Source: a virus. Taken from it: a DNA stretch of 64,000 bases. The stretch is taken from the IMG/VR virus record IMGVR_UViG_3300010392_000664, positions 1 through 64,000 of that record; one strand, 5' to 3'. A program made the position numbers and the translations under genes. Position 1 is the stretch's first letter. Each line of letters begins with the position of its first letter. This document shows, in pieces, positions 8,134 through 15,564 of the stretch. The notes under the pieces are model-generated. The model searched no databases and was not told the DNA's origin. It was given only the letters and a program-made list of their open reading frames with translations.

Positions 8134-8510
8134 TGCACTGCCTCCTTCTTTCGATAGTTTTTATCCGCAAGCCTTTGATATTCTGCAAAAACAAACAGAT
8201 CCTCTGCTCCATCTATTTTACTTGTATAGTATGGAATTCTTTCATCCTCTGCAATCTTTGCAGTCAATTCCGGCCACTGGGCCTTGTACTCATTGCACGA
8301 AAACTCATGACTGCTTCTGATTTGAGTAAGACATCCACACCTATTACCTGCACCACCATCATCGGTCATATACTGAAATAATGGAGATTTTGGGAAATCT
8401 TCATATGGATGGCATGACCACTCATCATTCATGACTCTACCGGTCTCTTCCCGCATTAAATGAATGCGGGCCATGATTTTAGTAATGGCATGATCATATT
8501 TGTCCAGCAT
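8064..8510 (-). CDS. hypothetical protein
   Basis: 148 aa from the ATG at 8510, preceded by AAAGGAG at good spacing. The frame runs further to 8549 but lacks a site there. The C-terminal half has several Cys and His residues (NRCGCLTQIRSSHEFSC) that could bind a metal. No family recognised. The 65 bases upstream, up to the Rad50 C-lobe stop, hold no clear signal. Confidence 0.6.
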   Translation of the reverse strand: MLDKYDHAITKIMARIHLMREETGRVMNDEWSCHPYEDFPKSPLFQYMTDDGGAGNRCGCLTQIRSSHEFSCNEYKAQWPELTAKIAEDERIPYYTSKIDGAEDLFVFAEYQRLADKNYRKKEAVQCSFKDAKIYDTGDSFAESGISN

Positions 8511-8575
8511 CTGATTCTCCTTTAGGTTTTGTTCCGCCCTATGATACACATCAGGTTTTCACTTTTTCGACAAAA

Positions 8576-9145
8576 TCAGGACATTTCTATGACTTTCCCG
8601 CATCTAAGCTCATCAATATGGGTGACCATGATGAATTGCACATTCATTTCATCGGCCAGAGATTCCAACAACCCCCGCATCCTGCCCCGATACTCCTGAC
8701 TCAGGAAACGAAATGGCTCATCCATGACCAAAACCCGACGTTTCGCCGGTCGTGTCAACAACAACGACGCCAACCGCAACGCAAACGCCGCCACGTCAAC
8801 AACACCGCCCCCACACGCCGATACCGGATCAATTGCGATACCGTCCCGCACGAATCGTAACGACGCCTCAGTGCGGCCACGTTTTCTCTCAAAATCGATC
8901 TTAAACTCATACGGTTCGTCAAAAATAACAGAAAGGCATCTACTGACAATTGATGCGATTTTTTGATGGGCCAGTTGTTGAATCAAGGCTGCCGAATGCT
9001 GGAGCAATTCCTGAGCATCTTCGGCATCCGTTAAATTCACTGTAGAATCAGAAAAGGCGACTTTCTCAGCCGCCAATCTAATATCTGCTGCCCTTTTTTC
9101 AGCAAGGACTTCGTTTATTTTTTCACGTACTTCAATTAAGTTCAT
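8576..9145 (-). CDS. Rad50/SbcC-like ATPase, C-terminal lobe as a separate protein
   Basis: 189 aa. It carries the second half of an SMC/Rad50 ATPase: a short coiled coil, an ABC-signature-like SACGGGVVDVAAFALRLA, Walker B with catalytic Glu (VLVMDEPF) and the switch histidine (MVTH). No Walker A is present; that is supplied by the protein at 11489-12646. Together with the Mre11-like protein (9601-10554) they should form a nuclease-ATPase that processes DNA ends in recombination-dependent replication, like T4 gp46/gp47. The start is coupled by ATGA to the coiled-coil gene upstream. Confidence 0.82.
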   Translation of the reverse strand: MNLIEVREKINEVLAEKRAADIRLAAEKVAFSDSTVNLTDAEDAQELLQHSAALIQQLAHQKIASIVSRCLSVIFDEPYEFKIDFERKRGRTEASLRFVRDGIAIDPVSACGGGVVDVAAFALRLASLLLTRPAKRRVLVMDEPFRFLSQEYRGRMRGLLESLADEMNVQFIMVTHIDELRCGKVIEMS

Positions 9146-9399
9146 TTTTCATCACCCTTAACCTTATCCATTGCATCCTGCAGTTTTACCAATTCCTTTT
9201 CATAAGTGCTTTCCAACCCGGACAACTCGTCCTTCATTTCTTGCAAAACGGATTCAGCATCTTCAACAGTCTCACAAGAGTAATCCTCTTTCAAAACACC
9301 CATGAGATGATCTAGACCGCCCCTGGCACGATCCACTTCTTCCCTCTGATGCTCAAGTTCAGATTTTAGTTTTTCGAACTTCTTTAGATCAATCGTCAT
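9142..9399 (-). CDS. coiled-coil protein, possible descending arm of the split Rad50
   Basis: 85 aa, almost entirely heptad-like (LKKFEKLKSELEHQREEVDRA and LQEMKDELSGLESTYEKEL). It directly precedes the Rad50 C-lobe gene with an ATGA overlap. In a normal Rad50 a returning coiled coil lies between the zinc hook and the C-lobe, and this small protein has the position and character of that missing segment. Partnership is an inference from order and composition. Confidence 0.65.
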   Translation of the reverse strand: MTIDLKKFEKLKSELEHQREEVDRARGGLDHLMGVLKEDYSCETVEDAESVLQEMKDELSGLESTYEKELVKLQDAMDKVKGDEK

Positions 9400-9595
9400 C
9401 CGAAATCATTCTCCTGATTTTCTTTTGTGCCTCGGCCTCCCCAAACTTATCAATCATCTTTTTGACAGTCTCTATTGTAGGATTGTCATAAATCATGATT
9501 GACATCACTATGTCGTCATCCCACTTTTTTTGAGTGAGATAATCGGTCATCCTTTTTCGTTCACGCAATTCAGCAGGAGTAGGTGTGTAAGTCAT
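9389..9595 (-). CDS. small hypothetical protein
   Basis: 68 aa, helical and charged (ERKRMTDYLTQKKWDDDIVMSIMIYDNPTI, written in two parts in the protein: helix, turn, helix). It overlaps the coiled-coil gene by 11 bases and begins five bases after the Mre11-like gene ends. No family recognised. Position suggests an accessory role with the Mre11/Rad50 set. Confidence 0.55.
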   Translation of the reverse strand: MTYTPTPAELRERKRMTDYLTQKKWDDDIVMSIMIYDNPTIETVKKMIDKFGEAEAQKKIRRMISDDD

Positions 9596-9600
9596 TTAAG

Positions 9601-10554
9601 TCATCCATCAATGGCATGTAGCACTCGACAACGAACACCGGAACTCGTATCCCGCTTGTCCATTTCTCGTATAACAAAATCACGAAACTGCAGGGAGTCT
9701 CCTCCTAAAGATTGCAACTCTTCCAACAGATCCCTTGCGGATATGTCATCTTGTCTATTCGTTCTTTCCAAATGACGATCCACAAACTTATCGTCATCTG
9801 TAGACAATGGTATAGGTTCTATCAAGCCTGTGGAATATAAAATTCCTACTTGAGGAACATAATCAACCTCATCAATCTTCCTACGCATCAAAGTCCCGGT
9901 ATTTATTATATCAATCCCTTCAGGAAGTCTTACATGAAATCCCTTATGATTGTCACCGAAAACTGCTGCGTCATATCCGGCTATTGCACGGCGATACTTG
10001 GCCACCCGTTGTTCCTTTGGAGCATTCGGGTAACCAAACCCGTCCTTCCAAATGTATGAATGAATGACGGCAAGATGAACATCTCTTGAATCTTTTTCCG
10101 ACTTCAATGGTTTAATATCTGATCCCCAAGGAAACGGAAACAGTACTAGGCCGTTACTTTTTTCCTTGCCCTCATGCCGCACTAAAAAGTCACCCTTTTC
10201 GATTTCCTTCAAAACACCACATTGAACCAAGGTCCAATAAGCCGACCGTTCGATTTCTCCCATGTTATGATTCGGAAGATCATGCTGTCCTGGTATGGCG
10301 TACATTTCAGGCAAATTATCAACCGCGAAATTGATTAACTCCGCAGGTGAATTCCACCTGTCAAAAACATCACCAGCACAGATGATCGGTAACTTACAAT
10401 TAAACTGTTGATGTGCAATGAAACGTAATTCATCAAGAACACGCTTCATTGCTTCATACCAACTTTCCTCAGCAGTTCGTGCTACCGGACATTTGTGACT
10501 GAGATGAATGTCCGAGCACAGAACTGCTAAAGGGATTCCTTTTTGTTTTGCCAT
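9601..10554 (-). CDS. Mre11/SbcD-like nuclease
   Basis: 317 aa metallophosphoesterase. Metal-binding motifs appear in order: SDIHLSH near residue 15, GDVFDRW near 61, GQHDLPNH near 93 (GNHD variant with Gln for Asn), VIHSYIW near 148 and FGDNHKGFH near 183. It would trim DNA ends together with the split Rad50 ATPase encoded on either side (8576-9145 and 11489-12646). Length is in the range of phage Mre11 proteins. Confidence 0.88.
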   Translation of the reverse strand: MAKQKGIPLAVLCSDIHLSHKCPVARTAEESWYEAMKRVLDELRFIAHQQFNCKLPIICAGDVFDRWNSPAELINFAVDNLPEMYAIPGQHDLPNHNMGEIERSAYWTLVQCGVLKEIEKGDFLVRHEGKEKSNGLVLFPFPWGSDIKPLKSEKDSRDVHLAVIHSYIWKDGFGYPNAPKEQRVAKYRRAIAGYDAAVFGDNHKGFHVRLPEGIDIINTGTLMRRKIDEVDYVPQVGILYSTGLIEPIPLSTDDDKFVDRHLERTNRQDDISARDLLEELQSLGGDSLQFRDFVIREMDKRDTSSGVRCRVLHAIDG

Positions 10555-10564
10555 TTTATGCCGT

Positions 10565-10765
10565 TTAAATTATTTCTTCTCTTTCCAAGAACCACTTCTC
10601 GATACTCATCGGCCCACGATAGCCGTTTTTGAAATCCTCGTCATTGTCTTCAACTAAGCTCCAGGGAATCCAGTGCTCTTCTCCATCTTCAGTCATGATC
10701 TTGACAGCTTTATCCTTCTGATAAAGAATCTCGACTTCCTGAATCTCGTGATACTCCTTCGGCAT
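10565..10765 (-). CDS. small hypothetical protein
   Basis: 66 aa. The sequence VEILYQKDKAVKIMTEDGEEHWIP and a downstream WSLVE fit a small beta-barrel seen in many unassigned phage proteins. It overlaps the upstream gene by 56 bases and ends 10 bases before the Mre11-like start. No function can be given. Confidence 0.55.
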   Translation of the reverse strand: MPKEYHEIQEVEILYQKDKAVKIMTEDGEEHWIPWSLVEDNDEDFKNGYRGPMSIEKWFLEREEII

Positions 10766-11060
10766 TTTCCCTCTCCCAATTTTCTTCGAAAAAGTAAAGT
10801 GTGCCAGATATTGGGCTACTGAATGAATGCCGAAAAACCCTGCCTACAGGAATGCCGTTACCGACGACCTCCCGTTTTTCTAACCAGATCAAACAAACGG
10901 CATTCATGATAAGTTCATCATGCCTTTGAAAATCAAGCAACCGATCTTCTGTCCACGGCTCATTGCAATACAAGTAAGCTGGGAGGCTTTTTGACAAACC
11001 TTCTCTGTTGACGAAAACGGATCTCTCTAATTTAGTCCCAGGAACAGGAATGTACGTCAT
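10710..11060 (-). CDS. hypothetical protein
   Basis: 116 aa from the ATG at 11060; a GTG two codons upstream is an alternative. The middle contains a helix with Cys and Trp (HDELIMNAVCLIWLEKREV) and the end is Ser/Arg rich. No known family. It is the first gene after the tRNA-like RNA at 11082-11208, only about 20 bases separating them, so the RNA could be cut from the same transcript. Confidence 0.55.
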   Translation of the reverse strand: MTYIPVPGTKLERSVFVNREGLSKSLPAYLYCNEPWTEDRLLDFQRHDELIMNAVCLIWLEKREVVGNGIPVGRVFRHSFSSPISGTLYFFEENWERENAEGVSRDSGSRDSLSEG

Positions 11061-11081
11061 GATCACCTAATTCTAAATGGC

Positions 11082-11208
11082 GGTCCCGCAGGGGATTTGA
11101 ACCCCATATCACCCTCTGCAAGGTTTACTGCAACTGAGCTATCTTCGTATTCACCCAGTTGTGTGCATTATTGAGTCTGGGGCAGGAAGACTCGCAGCAC
11201 GCAGGACC
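11082..11208 (-). ncRNA. tRNA-like structured RNA, 127 nt
   Basis: Read on the minus strand, the ends pair over 8 bp (GGTCCTGC with GCGGGACC, one G-U), like an acceptor stem. Before the 3' strand is a T-arm, GGGG-TTCAAAT-CCCC, and after it G-CCA is encoded. Between are two strong hairpins: GAGTCT/AGACTC (inside GTGC/GCAC) and an 8-bp CAACTGGG/CTCAGTTG. A D-arm-like AGCTCAGTTG is present, but no 7-base anticodon loop sits on a proper 5-bp stem, so it is not a standard tRNA and is too short for a tmRNA. It could be a tRNA mimic or an RNase P processing signal. Confidence 0.55.
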
Positions 11209-11216
11209 GTGTTTTG

Positions 11217-11492
11217 TTATCTCAAATAAGATCTGCCCAAGTACCGCCCTCGACGATTGAAATGATACAACGACCGTTTTCTTTTGAACGACCGACCAGC
11301 ATAACGATTCCGCCTATTGAAATGATACAACGACCGTTTCCGATTTACCGATTGCCCGATATACGAATTCCTCCTATTGAAATGACGAATCCTTCCTGAT
11401 TTTCCCCAAGCCTTATCCGGATCCCCCCAACCATCGGCATAGGATTCAGTTGCCATCAAAATGAGAATGAAAAAAATAGCAAAACCTCTCAT
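11217..11492 (-). CDS. secreted cationic protein with 20-residue tandem repeats
   Basis: 91 aa from the ATG at 11492, which has GGAGG upstream and overlaps the stop of the Rad50 N-lobe gene as ATGA. Residues 1-19 look like a signal peptide (MRGFAIFFILILMATESYA), with likely cleavage after SYA. The mature part is about 70 residues and holds three repeats of the form SLYHFNRRNRYAGRSFKRKR (period 20). It is extremely basic, with regularly spaced Phe and Tyr. It may act on the envelope or bind polyanions outside the cytoplasm; no family recognised. Confidence 0.65.
   Translation of the reverse strand: MRGFAIFFILILMATESYADGWGDPDKAWGKSGRIRHFNRRNSYIGQSVNRKRSLYHFNRRNRYAGRSFKRKRSLYHFNRRGRYLGRSYLR
11220..11396 (-). 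repeat. 60-bp tandem repeat, about three units
   Basis: The plus strand shows ATTGAAATGATACAACGACC at 11256 and again at 11316, exactly 60 bases apart, with a partial copy (ATTGAAATGA) at 11376. The units encode the 20-residue repeats of the secreted cationic protein. The period is a multiple of three, so copy number can change without breaking the frame. Confidence 0.85.
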
Positions 11493-12646
11493 GAGTTCAC
11501 CTCCATCGGTTTTCCGCAAACCGGACATCCGTCTTTTAGATAATCAGAATACTTCCTATTCAACTCTGCAAGACGATTACTTCTGGAACCCACTAAACTG
11601 GTCCCAGATTTGATTCTGTTCAAAAGATCAATAAGTCCCTGCTTTTTTCTTTCCAAATCAGTATAGTGTGCAACCATATCAGACAGGGCTTTGATTTTTG
11701 GAAATTTTAGAGAAATTATTGAATTCAACTTAACAACTTCCGCTAAGTTGCACTCAAGATCATTTACCGATTTTTGAGTTAGTTTTATCACTCCCCCAAC
11801 AGTCAATGTAGCATTCAACGCATTAATGCAAGGTTCCCTGACTTGAATGACTTGAAATGCTTTATTTACACCATCAATAGTTTTCTGCAAAGACAGAATA
11901 CCTTTCTGCCCCTCTGCAGCCCGTGCACCGACGGTGACTACTGATTTCACAAGGCCGTGCATATAAGTATGGTACTCATGCTTTTCAGAAAACACCCGTA
12001 TGCTATTCAAATTAGAGGTGAGCTTTTCAACCTGACCTCTTTTCTGAATTATTTCAGCATTCAACTTTTCTGCTCGTTTAAGTTGAATGTCGGCATCCTC
12101 TACCCACTTAAGCTCTTTAACTTTTAGCTTGGCCTCTTTTAATCTCTCACGATTTATTTCTGATTCTTTTTTCAGATTGTTGACGGTTTTCAGTATTGAT
12201 GAAAGAGACTCATCAATGATTCCAAGATCAACAACTGAATTTAGACGACGGGATACCTCGCCCGCCGTTTCCGAAAACCAGTACACAGCATCGTGCTGAT
12301 TTTGAAAATTAATGTCATTAACATTCAGAACAGCATCAATCGTGTCAGGAACATTTGTTCCAAATGAAACGTATTTCTCAGCATCCAATTTATAGGCATT
12401 GATGGTTTTGCCCCGCCGTCTTTCAATGATAACATCATCAACAAACAGCTTGACAATCGTACCGGACGTTCCATGTCGTATGAATTCCTGCCCTTGAGGA
12501 TGATTCCTGCACACCCATCTCAAAGCCCTAATAACCGCCGACTTGCCCACATCCGACGGACCTACGATCACCGTAAGTCTGGGATCAAATTCGATCTTCA
12601 GCTTACTGTGAGCTTGAAAATTTTGAATCAGAAGTTTTTCAAACAT
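11489..12646 (-). CDS. Rad50/SbcC-like ATPase, N-terminal lobe ending at the zinc hook
   Basis: 385 aa. Walker A is GPSDVGKS near residue 30, followed by typical N-lobe residues (ALRWVCRNHPQGQEFIRHG) and a long coiled coil (about 150-365). The chain ends with C374-P-V-C377, the CxxC zinc hook, eight residues before the stop. A normal Rad50 would continue with a second coil and the C-lobe; here these are separate genes at 9142-9399 and 8576-9145. It should load with them and Mre11 on DNA ends. Confidence 0.85.
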   Translation of the reverse strand: MFEKLLIQNFQAHSKLKIEFDPRLTVIVGPSDVGKSAVIRALRWVCRNHPQGQEFIRHGTSGTIVKLFVDDVIIERRRGKTINAYKLDAEKYVSFGTNVPDTIDAVLNVNDINFQNQHDAVYWFSETAGEVSRRLNSVVDLGIIDESLSSILKTVNNLKKESEINRERLKEAKLKVKELKWVEDADIQLKRAEKLNAEIIQKRGQVEKLTSNLNSIRVFSEKHEYHTYMHGLVKSVVTVGARAAEGQKGILSLQKTIDGVNKAFQVIQVREPCINALNATLTVGGVIKLTQKSVNDLECNLAEVVKLNSIISLKFPKIKALSDMVAHYTDLERKKQGLIDLLNRIKSGTSLVGSRSNRLAELNRKYSDYLKDGCPVCGKPMEVNS

Positions 12647-12825
12647 TATTTATCATCACCAGATTTTTGCGTTGCATACAACCTAAACCCCTGGGCTATT
12701 GCAAGAATAAAATACAGTAACAGGGTAAATAACCATAAATCATGAACGCTTTCGTTGAGTAGATTGACAGCCTTAATAATTTCATCAAATTGCTTAACTA
12801 TAATTTCAATTTGATCTTCCGTCAT
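12646..12825 (-). CDS. small membrane protein
   Basis: 59 aa from the ATG at 12825, coupled by ATGA to the RuvC-like gene stop. A helix of about 25 residues (TEDQIEIIVKQFDEIIKAVNL) precedes one membrane segment (LWLFTLLLYFILAIAQGF) and a short charged tail. The layout resembles small phage membrane proteins of unknown role; a holin-like function cannot be shown. Confidence 0.55.
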   Translation of the reverse strand: MTEDQIEIIVKQFDEIIKAVNLLNESVHDLWLFTLLLYFILAIAQGFRLYATQKSGDDK

Positions 12826-13289
12826 GCCATCCCCAATTCTGTTTGAACAAGATCCAACAGCCACAAAGCATCTGCGTGATTGTCATCTATAATTTCTATC
12901 CCAGGCCACTTGTTTTCCGCCGCCTGTATCATCCTGGCTTTGCTTCGTTTTCCCTTAGTGTTCTTCAAGGCATGGTTTTTTATAGATGCTGAATGGCGGG
13001 TAGTTATTTCGATCCCTTTATCCGCAGCAATTTCTTCAGTACATGAAATAAAACCGTAGGCCAGTTTAGTGGCATGACCTCCCCTATGATGTGCCTGCTC
13101 GTAAGCAATAACATCCGTGTGCGACATCTCCAAAACCCAACGAAGCCATGCCTTGTAATTCAACCAAAGCATGCCAGGAGATTCACCACGTCTCTTTTTG
13201 AAATCCTGCATACCGGATGGTCCGTCAGAATGAGCCCACCCGGTTTTCAGGGCGAGATCCAAGGCAAGGATTTCAACATTGCCACTCAT
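12822..13289 (-). CDS. RuvC-like Holliday junction resolvase
   Basis: 155 aa. The RNase H fold shows the expected acidic residues: LALDLALKTGWA (first Asp), VIAYEQAHHRGG (Glu) and DDNHADALWLLD (terminal Asp pair). Positive motif GKRSKARM lies between. It would cut four-way junctions made during recombination-driven replication before packaging. It overlaps the flap exonuclease gene by four bases, in a block with RecA, SSB and Mre11/Rad50. Confidence 0.85.
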   Translation of the reverse strand: MSGNVEILALDLALKTGWAHSDGPSGMQDFKKRRGESPGMLWLNYKAWLRWVLEMSHTDVIAYEQAHHRGGHATKLAYGFISCTEEIAADKGIEITTRHSASIKNHALKNTKGKRSKARMIQAAENKWPGIEIIDDNHADALWLLDLVQTELGMA

Positions 13290-14155
13290 ACATCAAATCC
13301 TTGCTTAATCAATTTATCCTTTTTTGCAGCCCTCGACGAACGACGGCTTGTTCTGATTCCCAAGGCTTCATGAACTTTCCGAATTTTCTTTTCAGTTACA
13401 TCATCTTTTTTAATCGGAGGAACCCTTATCCCAGGGAATGGTAGTTCAACGATAGGCAAATTTTTATGCATCAACCCGATATTTTTTTGAATATCTTCGT
13501 ATTTCTTGCCCTTCGTCAACTCTCCAGACAGATACCTTGCCGCCGTGACCTCACCTACGCCCCGTATACCGGCCACGTCGTCCGATTTACAACCCGCCAA
13601 GGCTTTTACCGAAGGCCATTGGCACGGCTCTATACCCCAAGTCTTGCGGAATACGTCAATATTAATGCATGCCTTTGTTGTAGGATTGAAATGCATCACA
13701 TTATTGCGAATGCACTGATACATATCCTGATCTGAGGAAACAATAATCGCTGTTTTGCTTTCCGGAATACGATTAACCGCCTCCGCTATTATGTCATCTC
13801 CTTCGTACCCGGCAACTCGGAAATTATTTTTGAATCCCATTCCAGGCAAGTACTCATCCTTCAAGGAATCTACCTGATCATGCAGCAACTTAACTGCATC
13901 CAATTCTTCCGGCGACAGTTCCTTTGAATAGCGAGTCTTTTTATAGTTTGGATAAATTTCCCGGCGTAGGCTTTTCCCCCTGTCATCGAACGCCATTACA
14001 GAAAATTTGGCGTCATGGAGATTGACTAATTCAAGAATGGTGTGCAGAACACCATAGGCAACACCAGTAGGAATGCCCTGATACTCAAGCCCACCGGTGG
14101 TGTGCCACGACCGGTGGGCTAAGTAATTGACATCAAACAAAAGAATGTCAGCCAT
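13286..14155 (-). CDS. 5'-3' exonuclease / flap endonuclease
   Basis: 289 aa from the ATG at 14155 (MADILLFDVNYLAHRSWH). The frame continues upstream but that part overlaps csrA. Family motifs are visible: Asp in LFDVN, AFDDRGKSLRREIYPNYK, GYEGDDIIAEA, VSSDQDMYQ, and the helix-hairpin-helix segment DDVAGIRGVGEVTAARYL. It would remove RNA primers and flaps, standing in for the 5' nuclease domain that the phage family A polymerase lacks. Confidence 0.9.
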   Translation of the reverse strand: MADILLFDVNYLAHRSWHTTGGLEYQGIPTGVAYGVLHTILELVNLHDAKFSVMAFDDRGKSLRREIYPNYKKTRYSKELSPEELDAVKLLHDQVDSLKDEYLPGMGFKNNFRVAGYEGDDIIAEAVNRIPESKTAIIVSSDQDMYQCIRNNVMHFNPTTKACINIDVFRKTWGIEPCQWPSVKALAGCKSDDVAGIRGVGEVTAARYLSGELTKGKKYEDIQKNIGLMHKNLPIVELPFPGIRVPPIKKDDVTEKKIRKVHEALGIRTSRRSSRAAKKDKLIKQGFDV

Positions 14156-14330
14156 TGATGCTCTTCTCTTGTTCCATAATAGCTTGATGCACCTCTTCAC
14201 GATGCACTGGCACTTCTTTCGGTGCCTGAATACCCAACCGAACCTTATCCCCGCGAATCTCGACAATTGTAATCACGATGTTTTCATTGATGACAACACT
14301 CTCATTCCTCTTCCGTGAAAGAACTAACAT
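14148..14330 (-). CDS. csrA: CsrA-family RNA-binding translational regulator
   Basis: 60 aa, normal CsrA length. It begins MLVLSRKRNESVVI and contains GDKVRLGIQAPKEVPVHREEV, with the conserved Leu4 and Arg44 used in binding GGA motifs. A strong GGGAGG ribosome site lies upstream. CsrA dimers bind GGA in leaders and usually repress translation. In a phage it could redirect host mRNAs or time its own genes. Its end overlaps the flap exonuclease start by eight bases. Confidence 0.95.
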   Translation of the reverse strand: MLVLSRKRNESVVINENIVITIVEIRGDKVRLGIQAPKEVPVHREEVHQAIMEQEKSING

Positions 14331-14345
14331 TGAAATCGCCTCCCT

Positions 14346-15434
14346 TTAAGAATACTTTGGTTTACGAACTACCTCACATTTCTCCTCAATTTCTTTCCAG
14401 ACATCAGTAACTAATTGCACAAGATCCGGTTCTAGGTCATTGCTGTTTATGTGCTGAACAAGTTGTTCCTTTCTCCCCTTGAAATCAAAATCCTTCGCAT
14501 TGATTTGAGCACCGGGTTTCCAATACCCTTCTTCCAGTAAAAAATTGACATTTGCTTCAACATCATCAAAACCCACACTGTAATAAATAGGAACCCTTAC
14601 CAGTCGATCCCTGCCCGTTCCACGATTTTTCTTAATTCGAATCAGGACTTCTGTTCCGATTTTTCGTTTTGTTCCGCGAACAGTTCTGTCAATTTTATTG
14701 CCAACCGACATCCACATTTCGGACATGGCATAAAACGTCAATGCCTTGCCACCTGAACGTGTTTTTTTGCTCTCAAATAAACCAGCATTGATGTTATCAC
14801 GAGTCTGATTGACCACCACCATGATGCTCCCGGTATCCCGAAGCAAGGAAACTACCTGCCTCATGCCAGAGGAGTTGATCTTCGCCTTACCATCCCCATA
14901 ATCACCTTTGGCTTGTGTTCCTTTTCGGTTTGCTGTTTTCTTCTCATCAAATTTCTTGCCCTCATAATCACTGGACAGGCCATCCATACTGTCTTCAATC
15001 CAAATGCACGGATCATTACTAATCAAACGGTCATGTGCATTGAAGTAAAAGTCTTCGACAGTGTCACTATATATCGGATCTCCGTCTTCGTCGAATGCAG
15101 GTGGTTCAATTCGATCCGCCAATTTTTGACCAAAGTATTTCGCAGTATCCATCAAAACGCCACGTTCCACATCATCATAAACCAATTTATAGTCATCAAA
15201 ATGTTTATTGAGTGTGGCTTCAGCAAGGATCATTCTACTGAGGAATGACTTACCTGATGATGAATCTCCAACGAGGAAGTAGTACATCCCTTTGACAAGC
15301 CCGCCATAGGGAGTCCCGGTCAATGCTAAGTTGAGCAGTGTGATGCCAGTGCTCAGCATATCCTCTTTTTCAAAGATAGATTTCGTCACCATCTTTTTAC
15401 TTAACTCTGCTTTAATTGTGTCAATGTTTGACAT
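14346..15434 (-). CDS. RecA/UvsX-like recombinase
   Basis: 362 aa from the ATG at 15434 (MSNIDTIKAEL). Walker A is GDSSSGKS at 56-63; Walker B is CIWIEDSMDGL; and SIMVVVNQTRDN with RSGGKALTFYA matches the RecA/UvsX core (loop region and the xxNQ segment). It should form filaments on single-stranded DNA and carry out strand exchange with the adjacent gp32-like SSB. Its start has no Shine-Dalgarno; a 16-bp hairpin ends ten bases upstream, which may control translation. Confidence 0.85.
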   Translation of the reverse strand: MSNIDTIKAELSKKMVTKSIFEKEDMLSTGITLLNLALTGTPYGGLVKGMYYFLVGDSSSGKSFLSRMILAEATLNKHFDDYKLVYDDVERGVLMDTAKYFGQKLADRIEPPAFDEDGDPIYSDTVEDFYFNAHDRLISNDPCIWIEDSMDGLSSDYEGKKFDEKKTANRKGTQAKGDYGDGKAKINSSGMRQVVSLLRDTGSIMVVVNQTRDNINAGLFESKKTRSGGKALTFYAMSEMWMSVGNKIDRTVRGTKRKIGTEVLIRIKKNRGTGRDRLVRVPIYYSVGFDDVEANVNFLLEEGYWKPGAQINAKDFDFKGRKEQLVQHINSNDLEPDLVQLVTDVWKEIEEKCEVVRKPKYS

Positions 15435-15443
15435 AAATATATA

Positions 15444-15491
15444 CCAGTGAGGCCGGTGGAAGGAAAAATCAAAAACCACCGACCCCACTGG
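15444..15491 (-). promoter_or_regulatory. 16-bp hairpin in the leader of the recombinase gene
   Basis: The arms 15444-15459 and 15476-15491 pair over 16 bp with only two G-U pairs in the minus-strand RNA (CCAGTGGGGTCGGTGG with CCACCGGCCTCACTGG), loop of 16 bases rich in T. No T-run follows; instead TATATTT leads straight to the ATG at 15434, with no ribosome site. The rest of the 130-base gap (15492-15564) is GC-rich with a second, weaker inverted repeat. A translational control element fits better than a terminator. Confidence 0.6.
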
Positions 15492-15564
15492 CCCCGAAAG
15501 GCGACGAATCGGCCCGAAACAGCAGGTAACCAGCCCGCTACCGATCCATCACACAACCCGCTCA

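Noticed and set aside
11082-11160. Ordinary tRNA-Cys (GCA in TTGCAGA)
   Set aside because: The needed 5-bp anticodon stem does not form, and the only matching acceptor 5' strand is 127 bases away rather than about 73.
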